A stretch of DNA of 64,000 nt from Pseudocercospora fijiensis CIRAD86 (taxonomy: Eukaryota; Ascomycota; Dothideomycetes; Mycosphaerellales; Mycosphaerellaceae), in contig NW_006921538.1 of NCBI RefSeq assembly GCF_000340215.1, forward strand, positions 1,922,001 through 1,986,000, in the 5' to 3' direction. The position numbers were made by a program, and so were the translations under genes. Below are positions 11,465-21,911 of the stretch, in pieces (within the stretch, counting starts at the first letter, position 1; each line of letters begins with the position of its first letter). The notes beneath the pieces were generated by a model. The model did no database searches. It saw only the letters and a list, made by a program, of their open reading frames with translations, and had not been told where the DNA came from.

Positions 11465-12691
11465 ATGTCAGCACCACGCTCGCTCAAGTCGCCAGCCCTG
11501 GACGTCCCTCCCGAACCTCCCTTTAAACGCGTCAAGCTATCACCGCGTCCCGACTCACAGATCAACACATCGACGCCGAATTCACCGTCTTCAATCGCGC
11601 CCACAGCCGACCTCGCTGAACAGCTTGACGCCGCAGAAAGAAACAAATATGTCAAAGGCAAGAAGCTTGGCTCAGGTCAGTATGCCGACGTCTTCTCTGC
11701 ACACCTCAAGACCGATCCCGCACAACTGGTTGCAATCAAGAAGATCAAGGTCGGGGCTGAAGCCAAGGAGTTCGGTATCTCATACGACAGTCTGCGAGAA
11801 ATCAAATTCTTGCAAGAACTCAATCATCCCAACATCATCAAGTTGATCTCGGTCTACTCCACGAAAGGACAGAATCTGAATCTAGTTTTGGAACAGTTGC
11901 CGCAAGGGGATCTGCTGAAGTTAATACAAGATACGCAAAACATAAGCTATACGGCAAGCGATATCAAGGCTTGGATGCTCATGCTGATGCGGGCGATCTG
12001 GTTCTGCCATAAGAATTTCGTGCTGCACCGCGACATCAAGCCGAACAACTTGTTGATCGCTGCCAACGGAGAGATCAAATTGGCGGATTTCGGCCTTGCA
12101 AGAAGTTTTGCGGATCCATATCAACCGATGACGTACAATACCATCACGATCTGGTATCGACCGCCAGAGCTTTTCTTTCAGGCAAAGTACTATGGTGAGA
12201 AGGTCGATATCTGGAGCTGTGGATGCGTGTTCGCGGAATTGATCGCACGGGATGTGCTGTTTCGAGCGTGGCCGGAGAGCGAGATCAACATGATCAAGTT
12301 GATATGTGAGAAGGTAGGAACTCCGACCGATCAGAACTGGCCTGGGGTAGAAAAGCTGCCTGGCTACGTAATACCGGACGAGAAGTATCCTTTGCGAAGT
12401 AGGGATTACTGGGCAGGACCTTTCCGCGCGATCGGAGATGAGGGCATAGATTTGCTGATCAAGATGTTGACGCTTGACCCGAGGAAGAGATTCAGCGCAG
12501 AGCAGACGCTGAAACATGACTTCTGGACATCAGCTCCGAGACCTAGTAGACTAGAGGATCTGCCACGCAAGGGTGGTGGTGTCGAAGCCATGGGCGAGGA
12601 CTTGAAGAGAAGGGGCGGAGAAGTCCCTGGCACGAAGGAAGATCGTGGCGATAATGTCGCTAGGAAGATCGACTTCGGTGCCAAAAAGTAA
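11465..12691 (+). CDS. kin28: Cyclin-dependent kinase of the TFIIH/CDK7 (Kin28) type
   Basis: The product is 408 residues from the ATG at 11465, and the gene is intronless. After a Pro/Ser-rich N-terminus come the Gly-rich loop (LGSGQYADV), the VAIKK lysine, the C-helix (SYDSLREIKFLQEL), the catalytic loop HRDIKPNNLL, DFG (LADFGLA) and the APE equivalent (PPE). HRDIKPNNLL, the HPNIIKL stretch and the LMLMRAIW region fit Kin28/CDK7 better than other CDKs. This kinase phosphorylates the RNA polymerase II C-terminal domain within TFIIH. The activation segment reads MTYNTITIWYRPPEL: the T-loop Thr is kept, but the usual Arg of T-R-W-Y-R is Ile. The C-terminus after about residue 345 is a basic tail. 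A divergent CDK paralogue remains possible. Confidence 0.85.
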   Translation: MSAPRSLKSPALDVPPEPPFKRVKLSPRPDSQINTSTPNSPSSIAPTADLAEQLDAAERNKYVKGKKLGSGQYADVFSAHLKTDPAQLVAIKKIKVGAEAKEFGISYDSLREIKFLQELNHPNIIKLISVYSTKGQNLNLVLEQLPQGDLLKLIQDTQNISYTASDIKAWMLMLMRAIWFCHKNFVLHRDIKPNNLLIAANGEIKLADFGLARSFADPYQPMTYNTITIWYRPPELFFQAKYYGEKVDIWSCGCVFAELIARDVLFRAWPESEINMIKLICEKVGTPTDQNWPGVEKLPGYVIPDEKYPLRSRDYWAGPFRAIGDEGIDLLIKMLTLDPRKRFSAEQTLKHDFWTSAPRPSRLEDLPRKGGGVEAMGEDLKRRGGEVPGTKEDRGDNVARKIDFGAKK

Positions 12692-12857
12692 TCCTTTCGA
12701 ACTCCTCAGGGAAATGTACGATTGACGAGACCGATGAATGACTTGTACACTATTGGAAAATGGATGCATCCACAGAGCGTACGACCAGCGAGCATGGTAG
12801 TCTTTACTTAGACCTAGAATCTGATTGCCATCCCTCGTATGCCCTTCGTTGCTGTTA
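12692..12857. other. 3' flank of the kinase gene up to the Harbinger insertion
   Basis: This is non-coding sequence ending in the TTA (12855-12857) that serves as the left target-site duplication. It carries no RIP signature. Confidence 0.6.
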
Positions 12858-13389
12858 GGCCTTGGATACCTCGCGTTGAATTGTCGATAATCGAGGCCAA
12901 TTATCCATAAGAAGGGTGGGTCTATTATAAGACAGTCCGGATACCGATAATTGAGTGACTTATCGGCGTCTATTATAAGACACTCCAATTATCGATAATT
13001 GAGGCCTTTAGACAGGTGTTTGCTACAAGCAGGCCTTTAGTAAGGTAGGCTTGCTTTTATAATTAAATTGCTAACTATCCGGTGCCTTATTCTCGTACGG
13101 CTCTATCTCCTTCCGGTTTAGTATATATACCTTGCTCTTCTTTATATAAATGCCTTCTTCGTATAGTTATCGCTATTACTATAGATTTAAACGACGCTAA
13201 AGACTTCGTACTATATCTATCGATCTATATAGTGCTATAGGTTCTTCGAATACTACTAGACGAGACGGAGCGACCGAGGTATCGACCGGCGGGTATAATA
13301 ACGACTCTCGTAGCGCTAGAGTTAGGCTCGTAGTAGACGTAGATAATGCTTATTAGACCGCCGGAATACTACTATACGACGACGAGGCT

Positions 13390-14431
13390 TCGACAACCTG
13401 TTCTAAAGGCACTTATTAGTACTCTTATAGAAGAATATAACCTTACTAGAGGTTAGCGAATTAGTCTAGCTAAGTAGGTAGTTATATTCCTTAATATAGC
13501 CGCTTATAGCTACAACAACCGCTAATTACGTAGGATATATTAGTACTCGTTATTAGGTTATAGAAGAGCTGTCTATAAGATTAGTCGACTATTATATACG
13601 TTGTTTAGAGATAAGGCGCGGTAGCTAAGCGAGGCAATAACGACCTTATAAGAGGTAACTAATAACCCTAAATTCTAGCTATATTTCTCGGATTGTATTA
13701 GCGCACTAGATAGCACTTATATACTATTTAGAGCCGTAAAGATATCGAATGCTAGCGCCTATCGTAACCGTAAAGGCGGCGTCTCGTAGAATGTATTAGC
13801 GTGCTATAACTTCGAAGGAATAATTACTTATATATTACCTAGATAGGAGGGCTCTACGGCGGACGGTACGGTGCTATCGACGGCTATTCGAGGTAGATTA
13901 AGGATACCGAAAGGGCGATATTATCTCGCTAATAGCGGCTATTCGAAGAACCTTAAGTATATGCTAGTGCCGTACTAAAGGACATAATATTACCTTCGCG
14001 AATAGTACGCTTCTAAGATAAAGCCTAAGCGGAAGGAAGAGTTGTTTAATCTACGCTATTCTCAGCTCCGTAACTATATCGAGCGGCGATTTGGTATATT
14101 AAAAGAATAATAGTAGATCTTTAAGAATAGTCCGAATAAGGGCTATACTTTACTCTAGTAGGCACGGTTTGTAGTCGCTATTTACGCCTTAAACAACTTT
14201 ATAGTCTCTTATTATTAGACGCTCGAAACTAAGGACTTCTTAGTAGTACCGCCGGATAGAGATATTGGATTTAATAAGAATAACGTCGTAGAAGACGAGG
14301 TCGCCGAGATTGATCGCTAATCGATAGAAATAAGAAGCAAGATATCGGTATTTAGAGACAAAGTCGCAACTTTAATATAGCGAGAATATATAGCGAGACA
14401 AGAGGCTAACGATCCGTACGAAGATGATTAA
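13390..14431 (+). pseudogene. Harbinger-type DDE transposase relic
   Basis: Translation through many TAG/TAA codons gives the hallmarks of the DDE_4 endonuclease: SALDSTYI (first Asp) near 13705, YRNRKGGVS near 13755, RIPKGRYYLANSGY near 13900 (the expected second Asp reads Asn, explainable by TG to TA), and FNLRYSQLRNYIERRFG near 14050 (Glu). An upstream segment with IAAYSYNNR and FRDKAR fits the usual N-terminal region. The product would be about 345 residues, within the family's usual range. It is inactivated by numerous stops. Confidence 0.85.
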
Positions 14432-15239
14432 TTAATAGCGGAGAGTCGTAGTTAGGGGTATACGATAGTAGAGCGGCGTTCGAAATCGCGGCAGCGTTCG
14501 GTATAATAGAGTCTTAGCGGTTTTTCTTACGTTATAGCGGTGTTTATAATGCTATCCGGAACTTTAGATAGATCTCGAGCGCGTTATTGTTATCGTCGTC
14601 GCCTATCCGAGGCCTCTAATATCTAAAAGCGGGTATATCCGAGCTTAGCGTCGAAATCCGATAGTTATTGCTATATCGCGAATGTACCTATAACAATACC
14701 ACTATTTTTTTATTGTGTTTTAGTTAGTTAAGAGTTCATTAGCAGACGCTTAATATAAAAAAACAACGAAGAAAATTGGTTATGCCGTTGTTAAGGAAAC
14801 TCGTAATAAAGTCAAAATTTATAGTTTTTACTAAGCTTAGATCTTAGCTTTATATATAGCCTTACTTAGAGGAAAACACAGCTTGTTTTCAGGACGATAA
14901 TATATCTAAGAATGAACGTAACGGTAACTTCGGGGGCCGTTCTAAGATCTTTGTGTAAAAAGTAATAATACCTTCTTCTAAATTTATAGTATAGACAACC
15001 CTATAATATTCTAAGAAATGTAGTCTCTCTAGCAATATTCTCCGCCTTATTTACTGCTATAGGTACCTATTCTAAGTGCTAAACTCTAGCTCCTAGAGCG
15101 ACGGCAACGACTGTCCCCCGTTGCTATAATACAACTATTAACCCGGGTAATTAAACGGCATGTTTTAAGGGGCTATTTAACTTAGAATTAGTAGCATTTG
15201 TTAGGTCGGAGGGTCGATACTATACTTAGAAACAGGCCG

Positions 15240-16341
15240 GATAGGTACCTTAACCGTAGGAGTTAGCGTCGACTTAGGCTCTTCTAACTCTTAATTATCT
15301 ACCTTCGCTCTCTTCTTAATTAAATACTTTAACATCGCTTCGAGATTACTATCCGGATATCTAAGTATACGTCTAGCTGTTCCTTCGTTCTCGAGTAGGT
15401 TACCGAGCGCTATTCGCTTCGCAAATAGTAGCTTTTAAATGCCTTCGTAGTTTATAGCTTTCCGAGTTGTAGCTATTATAACGGAGTCCTTTAGTTTAGA
15501 AGATAACTGCCTACTAGCGCTAATAGAAGCTATCGCTCTTTGTAAAGGCTTCTCAAGACTGCTAATAGTAGCGCTTATATAATCCTTAGTATAGCTCCGA
15601 GGCTTAGGTGTATTATTATCCTTCTTCTTTTTCGCGCTAGTAACGGCTTACTTCTATAGTAATAGCGGACCTCGCTTTCTGCCTCTACTAATACTACTAT
15701 CGATACTCTAAGAGCGACTTATTAGTACGCTCGGAGTCTCTCGTTCTTTATTAGATCTAGGCTATTCTTCTTCGGTTACTATAACCTTATCCTCGACAAT
15801 CTCGTTACGAGCCTCTTCTTCCGTAGCTATCGCTAATTTAGCTACCTCTATTACGCCTTTACCTATCGCTAATTGATTACTAAACAATACCTCTAGTAGG
15901 TTATAGCAGTCTAGCAAATTCTCTTTAAATACTAGGTAGTCCGGATACGCCTTATAATAGGCATCTTCTACCTCTTCTTCCGTATAAGGCGGCTAACCCT
16001 ACTATCTACTCGTCCTTCTAAGGTACGCTTTCTACTTCTTCTATAATAGCCGGAAAGTATTAAACTTGTTGCGTACCTACTTAGAGGTAATATTAACTTT
16101 AAACCTAGTATTTAGCTCCTTTAAGATCTCTAATAAGTCGCTTTCCGGAAAGCCTTAATTGTCGTTCTGCCTCGTAATACGCTCGATAAGCGCTTCTACT
16201 TAGTATAGCCTCTACCTATTCTTCGGTCTAGTTATACGGCGCCTACCTTACCTTCTTCTTTACCTTATCGCTCGGCGCTTTCTTCGACCTCTTTAACTTC
16301 GAGGCCTTTAGCATAGACGGGTCTACCTGTTTCGGCGGCAT
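15240..16341 (-). pseudogene. Harbinger accessory Myb/SANT-like DNA-binding protein relic
   Basis: It begins MPPKQVDPSMLKASKLKRSK at 16341 on the minus strand and continues through TAG-interrupted sequence with LLEILKELNTRFKVNITSK (near 16150-16100) and KAYPDYLVFKENLLDCYNLL (near 15950-15900). This is the Myb/SANT-like helix pattern found in the second Harbinger gene, which helps bring the transposase to the ends. One frame change seems to occur near 16200. The C-terminal boundary is approximate. Confidence 0.7.
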
Positions 16342-16583
16342 CGAGAAGCAATAGCAATATCTACTACTATATAATAGAACGAGAGGCATCGACAATTATA
16401 TAAAGGCAAGAATTAGGTTACGAGAATACTAAGACGCTAGCGGAAAGCGATAATTTAATAATTAAGATTAGATACCTATAAGAGGTATAAGACACGCTAC
16501 AATAAGACAAGAGACGATAATTGAGTATCTTCTGGATAATCAACGACTTATTGACAATTCAACGCGAGGTATCCAAGGCCTTA

Positions 16584-17184
16584 GACTTCCTACGTAGCTG
16601 CCCAAAGGGCTCAATTCAAGTGCCAAGCAAAACGAAGGAGCCGAATACGAGCTTGCATCTGCTCGTCCTCAACGTCCCATCTTCTTCGCCTTTCACGGAA
16701 CACAACAATGAGCCCTCCTCGGTCGGCTCCAAGCATGAAATCGCTGTGACTCTGTTCTTTATATGCCGGACCAGCAGTAAACGAGTACAGTGAGCCTGCG
16801 CTCGTCTTTGCCACTGCGTTCGCTTATAGCACTCCTTCATCGCGTCTAGCCTCGACTCCTAAGTAGGGCATCTCAAAACATCGCCGAGACACTCTCTATC
16901 AGATCACGCACTTCTTTCTGGCGGAGATATATAACCTGATAGATGCCTCCCTCTCACTGACAGATTCTTAGCTGGGAAGCTATATACTGACTAGAGTCGA
17001 CAGAGCTGAACTAAGACGCTCCGCAGCCGCAGCTCCCGCCTTGCAGTGATCATCGTGAGCTAAGGAGGACAAGCTCGCAAGCTACAACAAGAGCAACTCG
17101 ATCTCCCTTATGTAGTTGACCTCAGCTTCTAGAACCGACAGTCCATATCGGCTCGCGGCTGTCAAATTTACTGGAACGGCAAAG
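16584..17184. other. Intergenic region upstream of the metallo-beta-lactamase-fold gene
   Basis: This is unique, non-RIP sequence between the right TTA duplication of the Harbinger element and the ATG at 17185. Short open frames near 16611-16840 show no family resemblance. It should contain the promoter of the downstream gene. Confidence 0.5.
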
Positions 17185-18376
17185 ATGGCACTTGCAGGAC
17201 TAGAAGAGCTTGACTCAGTCGAGATTCTGGTTATCATTGACAATGAGCTGGACCCGATCTCGCCATGTCCAAGTCCAGAAGTCCAATATTCTGGTGGCGT
17301 CAGAGAGATTGCTTTTCGCAACCCAGCATTCGAGCCCAAAGCAGGTGGTGGACCAATCCGCGAATTGAAAATGGAGGAGATCTGTTGCAGTGCTCACGGT
17401 CTCTCGCTCATGATCACTGGTTTCAAAGGCGAGCAGCGACATACGATCCTCTTCGATGCTGGTCCAGAAGGTCGTGCGTTTGAGCTTAATGCGAAGCGCC
17501 TACGTGCTGACCTCGGATCTATCGAGACAATTCAACTTTCGCACTGGCATCGCGATCATTCGGCTGGCATTGAGACAGCTTTGAAGCTCATTGGAGAGGC
17601 TCGTGCCAAAGAGCTTGAGCGAAAGAGGTCTACACCAGTCACTGTTGATCTTCATCCAAACAGGCCAGAGCTGCGAGGTGTTCATGCGCCTGGTATGGAG
17701 CCTGTGGCTTTATCACCAGACCCAACCTTCAAAGAGATCGAAACAGCAGGTGGCAAGGTGGTCAAGAATGATCAACCACATCTTGTGCTTGATGGGATGT
17801 TTGCTGTATCTGGCGAGATACCAAGGCTGACCGACTACGAGAAAGGAATGAAGTTTGGCGCCAGACTGAGCAAAGGAAGATGGATCGAGGATGAAACATT
17901 GATGGATGAGAGACTCCTCATGTGCAAGATTAAAGGTACGGAGATGAACACTTCCTCACTCGGTGAGGTGACAGCTGACATATGATAAAGATAAGGGCGT
18001 CGTCGTCTTCACGGGCTGTAGCCACGCTGGTGTGGTCAACGCATCTCGACACGCTGTGGAGCTGAGTGGTGGTGCTCCATTGTATGCTGTTATGGGTGGC
18101 TACCACCTAGCGGACGCAGAACACACCAGAATCCAGAGCACAGTGGCCGATCTGAAAGCATTGAACGCAAAGCTTTTACTTACAGGTCACTGCACTGGGT
18201 GGCGGGCCAAGTTTGAGGTAGAGAGGCATATGCCCGGGCGCTTGGTTCCATCCTTCGTTGGATCCAAGTTCGTCCTTGCAAGGTCAGTCTCAGCTCAACG
18301 ATCGCGAACGGAAAAGCTGATGACTTCAGATAGGACACAATCTAAAGACGAAGCGGCTTCCTGTACTATCGCATAG
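17185..18376 (+). CDS. Metallo-beta-lactamase-fold hydrolase, 2 exons
   Basis: Exons 17185-17935 and 17991-18376 give 378 residues; the 55-bp intron runs from GTACGG to AAAG and contains a GCTGAC branch-like site. The first ATG in frame is at 17185. The zinc-binding signature LSHWHRDHSAGI (H-x-H-x-D-H) is near residue 120, GCSHAGVVN follows the splice junction, and TGHCTGW lies nearer the C-terminus. This arrangement matches metallo-beta-lactamase proteins annotated as dihydropterin-aminobenzene-phosphate-synthase-like. The true substrate is unknown. The last 30 residues (after FVLAR) may be non-conserved: a further intron with donor at 18282 would end the protein at about that Arg. Confidence 0.8.
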
Positions 18377-19380
18377 ATCGTGAAATCAATTCGTGACGAT
18401 GCAGGCCTTTCAAGACGGCGGCTCGGCAAGTATTCGTACATCTTTTGCATCCTTCTAATCATGCATCATAGGCAGGCAGGGCTGAGATGCAAAAGATGCT
18501 TGATTGTCAGAGAGGGCATCTAGTCTCCTCTTAAGTAACTATGATGATTGCTACGTGAGACACACACATGCAGTTTGACACACTGTCTAGAACAAACAAC
18601 TATCTGCGCTGTTTCCTCACACGTCATATTGGGCTCGAGAAGTGATCTAGTGTCGATCGTAGCAAAGCCGTATCCCAAAACGCCGCTCCTTCCACCTATA
18701 TCGTCCTCTAGATCGATTGACGCAAGAACAGTATTGGTCGAGCCACTCGATGACTTCGTTCCGGTAGGGAGGTTCGTTATTAGATCAGATCATACAGCCC
18801 TACCGGCGACTTTGATAGGGCTGCTTTGGGTTCGCATTCTCCTGAAACCCCTCTCTTCCCATTGCCCGACAGCGCCATGCCGTCCTCAATCAAGCCGAGT
18901 AATAATGCGTCGTAATTTCGAAAACATCGGGGCAAAGAACGCTTTGCGACTGTTCTCGTAGCTTCGTTCTCTCATGTTGTCGATATCGTTTCAGCCGACT
19001 GCTTCCGCCGTATTTGCAAGGCATTTTTTAGAGCCTTGAAGCGGTTGAACATGAGCAAAGACGTAGGATCACCTCAGTTGGAGCGTGTCGTATAGTAATG
19101 TATTCGGAAGTCCAGTTGAAGTGCAGAGAGTGGCTTTGCGTTGAAGTGCTGAGGACACGCTTTGCCTAACCCTATCTTGGCACTCAGCCTGACGGAGAAC
19201 GAGTTCTTGTGAATGTCCTCAGATGGTACCACACCATTCTGGTGTCTATGATCTATGCAGATCTACCAAAATACGAAGTCTCTCCATTGCACGTCGAGCT
19301 TCTAGAGAACCGCGTCGCGAACCCTATCGCACATCGCACTTATCATCCCAACCTCCAAGACGCACAATTGCATGGTGAAG
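18377..19380. other. Intergenic region, no gene recognised
   Basis: This is unique sequence of normal composition. One 137-codon open frame (18548-18961) has no recognisable motif and no supporting introns or family similarity, so I do not call it a gene. Confidence 0.5.
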
Positions 19381-19388
19381 ATATTTGA

Positions 19389-20067
19389 CTACCTCCATTC
19401 AGGCGCTTCGTGCACGTGACCGGCCTGCCGGCTTCGTAAGCGAAGCGCCTGAGGATAAACCGTTCTTAGTAGGTGCGGCTGCAGCTAAGGAATACGAAAT
19501 TCGTCCGCTTGAGGGCAACGATACGACAACGGCGTATTTAGCAGGTTCAATTATATAAGAATGCACCTAGATATTGCAGAGAAGAAGAAGCGCGTCTTTA
19601 TTGTAGAGAATATAGACGAGAATTAACAAAATTATCTCTCGTAAACGTGTTTTACTGTTTGTAGCTATCTCGAAGCGTCTCTGCCCTCCGAGGCGACGAC
19701 GAGGCAGCTAGTCGCTTAGAACTAACGCGACAAAGCAGAGGGTGCTGTCCTTAGCTTCCTCTAGAACCTCTCGCGTATAATTTGTCGATGTTCGTACAAT
19801 AGTATTGTCGTATACCGAGCGAGGGCTACCGTCGCAATCTGAGGCCTGCCTTATACGCTAAAAGTCCCGGAAATACCGTATATTTTGTCCGCCTCTTGTA
19901 TTGATCTTTCTGTATATATTATCTGCTCGAGCCTCGACTATATATCGAGGACGATAGTCGTGTTTAATATTTTATGTTGTAGAACAGAACGGTTTGTCTT
20001 CAGGCCCTCGCAAGCGAGGCGGCTGTTCCAGCCAAGCCTTGCTGCCTGAGGGCCTGAATGGAGGTAG
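19389..20067. mobile_element. 679-bp non-autonomous transposon (MITE), 8-bp duplication, hairpin ends
   Basis: The terminal inverted repeat CTACCTCCATTCAGGC (19389-19404) matches the complement of 20052-20067 perfectly. The 8-bp ATATTTGA is present on both sides (19381-19388 and 20068-20075). Each end also contains an internal inverted copy of its arm: TTCAGGCGCTTCG (19398-19410) pairs with 19441-19453, and TTCAGGCCCTC (19999-20009) pairs with 20048-20058, so each end can form a hairpin. The interior has RIP-like bias and no coding capacity. Ends and architecture match the 18.7 kb element at 41059-59803, so it is probably a deletion derivative mobilised by the same transposase. An 8-bp duplication is also typical of hAT elements. 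Confidence 0.9.
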
Positions 20068-20205
20068 ATATTTGACATCTTATTCGCTCGTCGAAATCAA
20101 CATCTCCAGTCGTGGGAAGCTCTCCGGTAGCGATAAAATTTCTGCCATCACCGTCGTCCGCGAATTTCCGATTCGTGATGGCGCCTAAATTTCCACTTCC
20201 GTGTC

Positions 20206-21210
20206 TCAACTTCTGGCTGTGGAGATTGTGCTTATCGTTCGCACGGGTTCTACCGAGTTCGGAAAACTTGGAGATGTTGGAGTTGTCGCAGTCTCGTTTG
20301 TAGCTGGGGAGATTGTGCTAATCGGTCGCACGGGTTCCACCGATTTCGGAAGACTTAGATAGGTTGAAGTTGTCAGAGTCTTATTTGTAGCCGTAGAGAC
20401 TGTGCTAATCGTTCGCACGGTTGTCATCGATTTCGGAGAGGTTGAAGTTGTCACAGTCTTACTTGTGGCTAGGACGATCGTGCTAATTGTTCGCACGGGT
20501 TCCATCGATTTCGGAAAACCAGGAGAGTTTGAAGTTGTCGCATTCTCACTTGTGGCTAGGGATATTGTGCTAATTGTTCGCACGGGTGCCATCGAAGTCG
20601 GAAAACTTGTCGAAGTTGAAATCATCTCATTCTGTTCCGTGGAACTTGAGGTCTGTGATTGTACGGGTATCATCCAACCAGGATGATCTGTAACGATTGG
20701 AGTTGTCGGAGTCTCTTTTGTGGAGCTTGAGGTCGTGACTCGTGAAATCCAATAAGGAAGACGTGAAGGGGTGAACGTAGGAATGTATTCACTTGTGGAT
20801 TTGGTTGTTGTTCGTACGGGCGTCATCCATTCAGGAATACCTGTTTCGATGAATAGTGTACCTGTGGCATGTGGTGTCAAGGCTGACACCCGAATTGGTG
20901 AAGGGACTGAGCTTGTGGTCACATTCGGGCTCTCTGTAGATAGCGATTCTGTTTCCGTAGGTAGTGTATCTATGACATGTGGTGTCAAGGTCGACACCAG
21001 AATTGGTGAAAGGACTGAGCTTGTGGTCACGGTCGGGCTCTCTGTAGATAGCGATCCTGCTTCCGTAAGGAGTGTACCTGTGAAATGTGGTGTCAAGGTC
21101 GACACTCGAATTGGTGAAAGGACTGAGCTTGTGGTCACGGTCGGGCTCTCTGTGGATAGCGATTCTGCCGAGGCCAGGAGGCCTCTAAGGGCTGCTCTGC
21201 GGAGTTGCAT
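20206..21210 (-). CDS. Ser/Thr-rich repetitive protein
   Basis: A single open frame of 334 codons from the ATG at 21210. It is composed almost entirely of Ser/Thr/Pro-rich repeats. The N-terminal half has three copies of a 36-residue unit (SLSTESPTVTTSSV...STLTPH), matching a 108-bp DNA period with starts near 20873, 20981 and 21089. The C-terminal half has five or so shorter units around PVRTISTIS. Such composition is typical of heavily O-glycosylated fungal wall or secreted proteins, but the N-terminus (MQLRRAALRGLLASA) is not a convincing signal peptide and no GPI signal is evident. A long open frame also exists on the opposite strand because of the repeats. The MITE insertion lies 138 bp past the stop codon. 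Confidence 0.45.
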   Translation of the reverse strand: MQLRRAALRGLLASAESLSTESPTVTTSSVLSPIRVSTLTPHFTGTLLTEAGSLSTESPTVTTSSVLSPILVSTLTPHVIDTLPTETESLSTESPNVTTSSVPSPIRVSALTPHATGTLFIETGIPEWMTPVRTTTKSTSEYIPTFTPSRLPYWISRVTTSSSTKETPTTPIVTDHPGWMIPVQSQTSSSTEQNEMISTSTSFPTSMAPVRTISTISLATSENATTSNSPGFPKSMEPVRTISTIVLATSKTVTTSTSPKSMTTVRTISTVSTATNKTLTTSTYLSLPKSVEPVRPISTISPATNETATTPTSPSFPNSVEPVRTISTISTARS

Positions 21211-21911
21211 GGTATCAGAAAAGTGTCTATGGGATCGGATTTCATTGCTGTCGTTGTAGTGAGAGTCTAGAGATTAGAGACAAGGGAAATGTGAGCTTAT
21301 GTATCGTTTTTTGAATGTCCTCAGTTAGCAAGGATTCGGCATTTTGACGAGTAAAGTCTCTTCCAAGATTGTTTACCTTACTCAGCATTTTCACAGCTTA
21401 CACCTCTCTTATGTAACATTTGTGATTGGAGGCAGGTTTCAGAGGATCTATCGGACCTTGAAGGAAGGAACGAGCATTATCGAGCGCAGATCCGCTTCAA
21501 GTCCTTATGCGCTTCACTCTCCTGCCGTGTTTTCTGCCATCTCCCCGTCTTCCTCGCCCACTTTTCCCTGCGGCTCTTCGATCTCCTTATCCTCTTCCGT
21601 TTCCTTCTCCATTGCATTCTCCTTTACCTTCTGCTTGCATGCTCTTGCAGGCTCGAAGATCCAATAGCAGACTGGGTATAGCACAAATCTGCCCCACAGC
21701 AATGCTCCCACCACCTAGACAGCATTGCGGTATGAGAAGTGATTGAAACCAAGACACCTAATAGGTTCGTCAATCACCGAAAGGAACTGGACCTATCCAG
21801 TTGTATTTCAGTGCGATGAAACGCTTTCTTGCCAAGCATTTGGAAAAGAGCAAAAGCGCCGATCTTGGACTATCTCGACCATTATGTAGTCGAGATATTT
21901 CATTAGTCGCA
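21211..21911. other. Intergenic region, no gene recognised
   Basis: This holds the upstream region of the Ser/Thr-rich gene and the 3' side of POP4. It has a CT-rich tract near 21530-21640 that opens low-complexity frames on both strands, and nothing else recognisable. Confidence 0.5.

Larger units (their letters stand above)
12858..16580. mobile_element. PIF/Harbinger DNA transposon, complete but RIP-mutated
   Basis: The element is 3,723 bp. Its ends are inverted repeats beginning GGCCTTGGATACCTCGCG and identical for about 28 bp (12858-12885 against 16580-16553). It is flanked by TTA on both sides (12855-12857 and 16581-16583), the 3-bp target duplication typical of PIF/Harbinger. Subterminal motifs recur at the left end (TCTATTATAAGACA near 12921 and 12972, CGATAATTGAG), with versions at the right end near 16480-16535. 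The interior is RIP-mutated, while the terminal 30 bp are not. It carries the two convergent genes expected of the superfamily: a DDE transposase (+) and a Myb/SANT-like protein (-). Confidence 0.9.

Noticed and set aside
18548..18961. 137-codon plus-strand open frame
   Set aside because: No recognisable domain, no neighbouring exons, composition not protein-like.
20771..21259. 162-codon plus-strand open frame opposite the Ser/Thr-rich gene
   Set aside because: It arises from the same DNA repeats; the minus-strand reading covers both repeat families and has the more typical composition.
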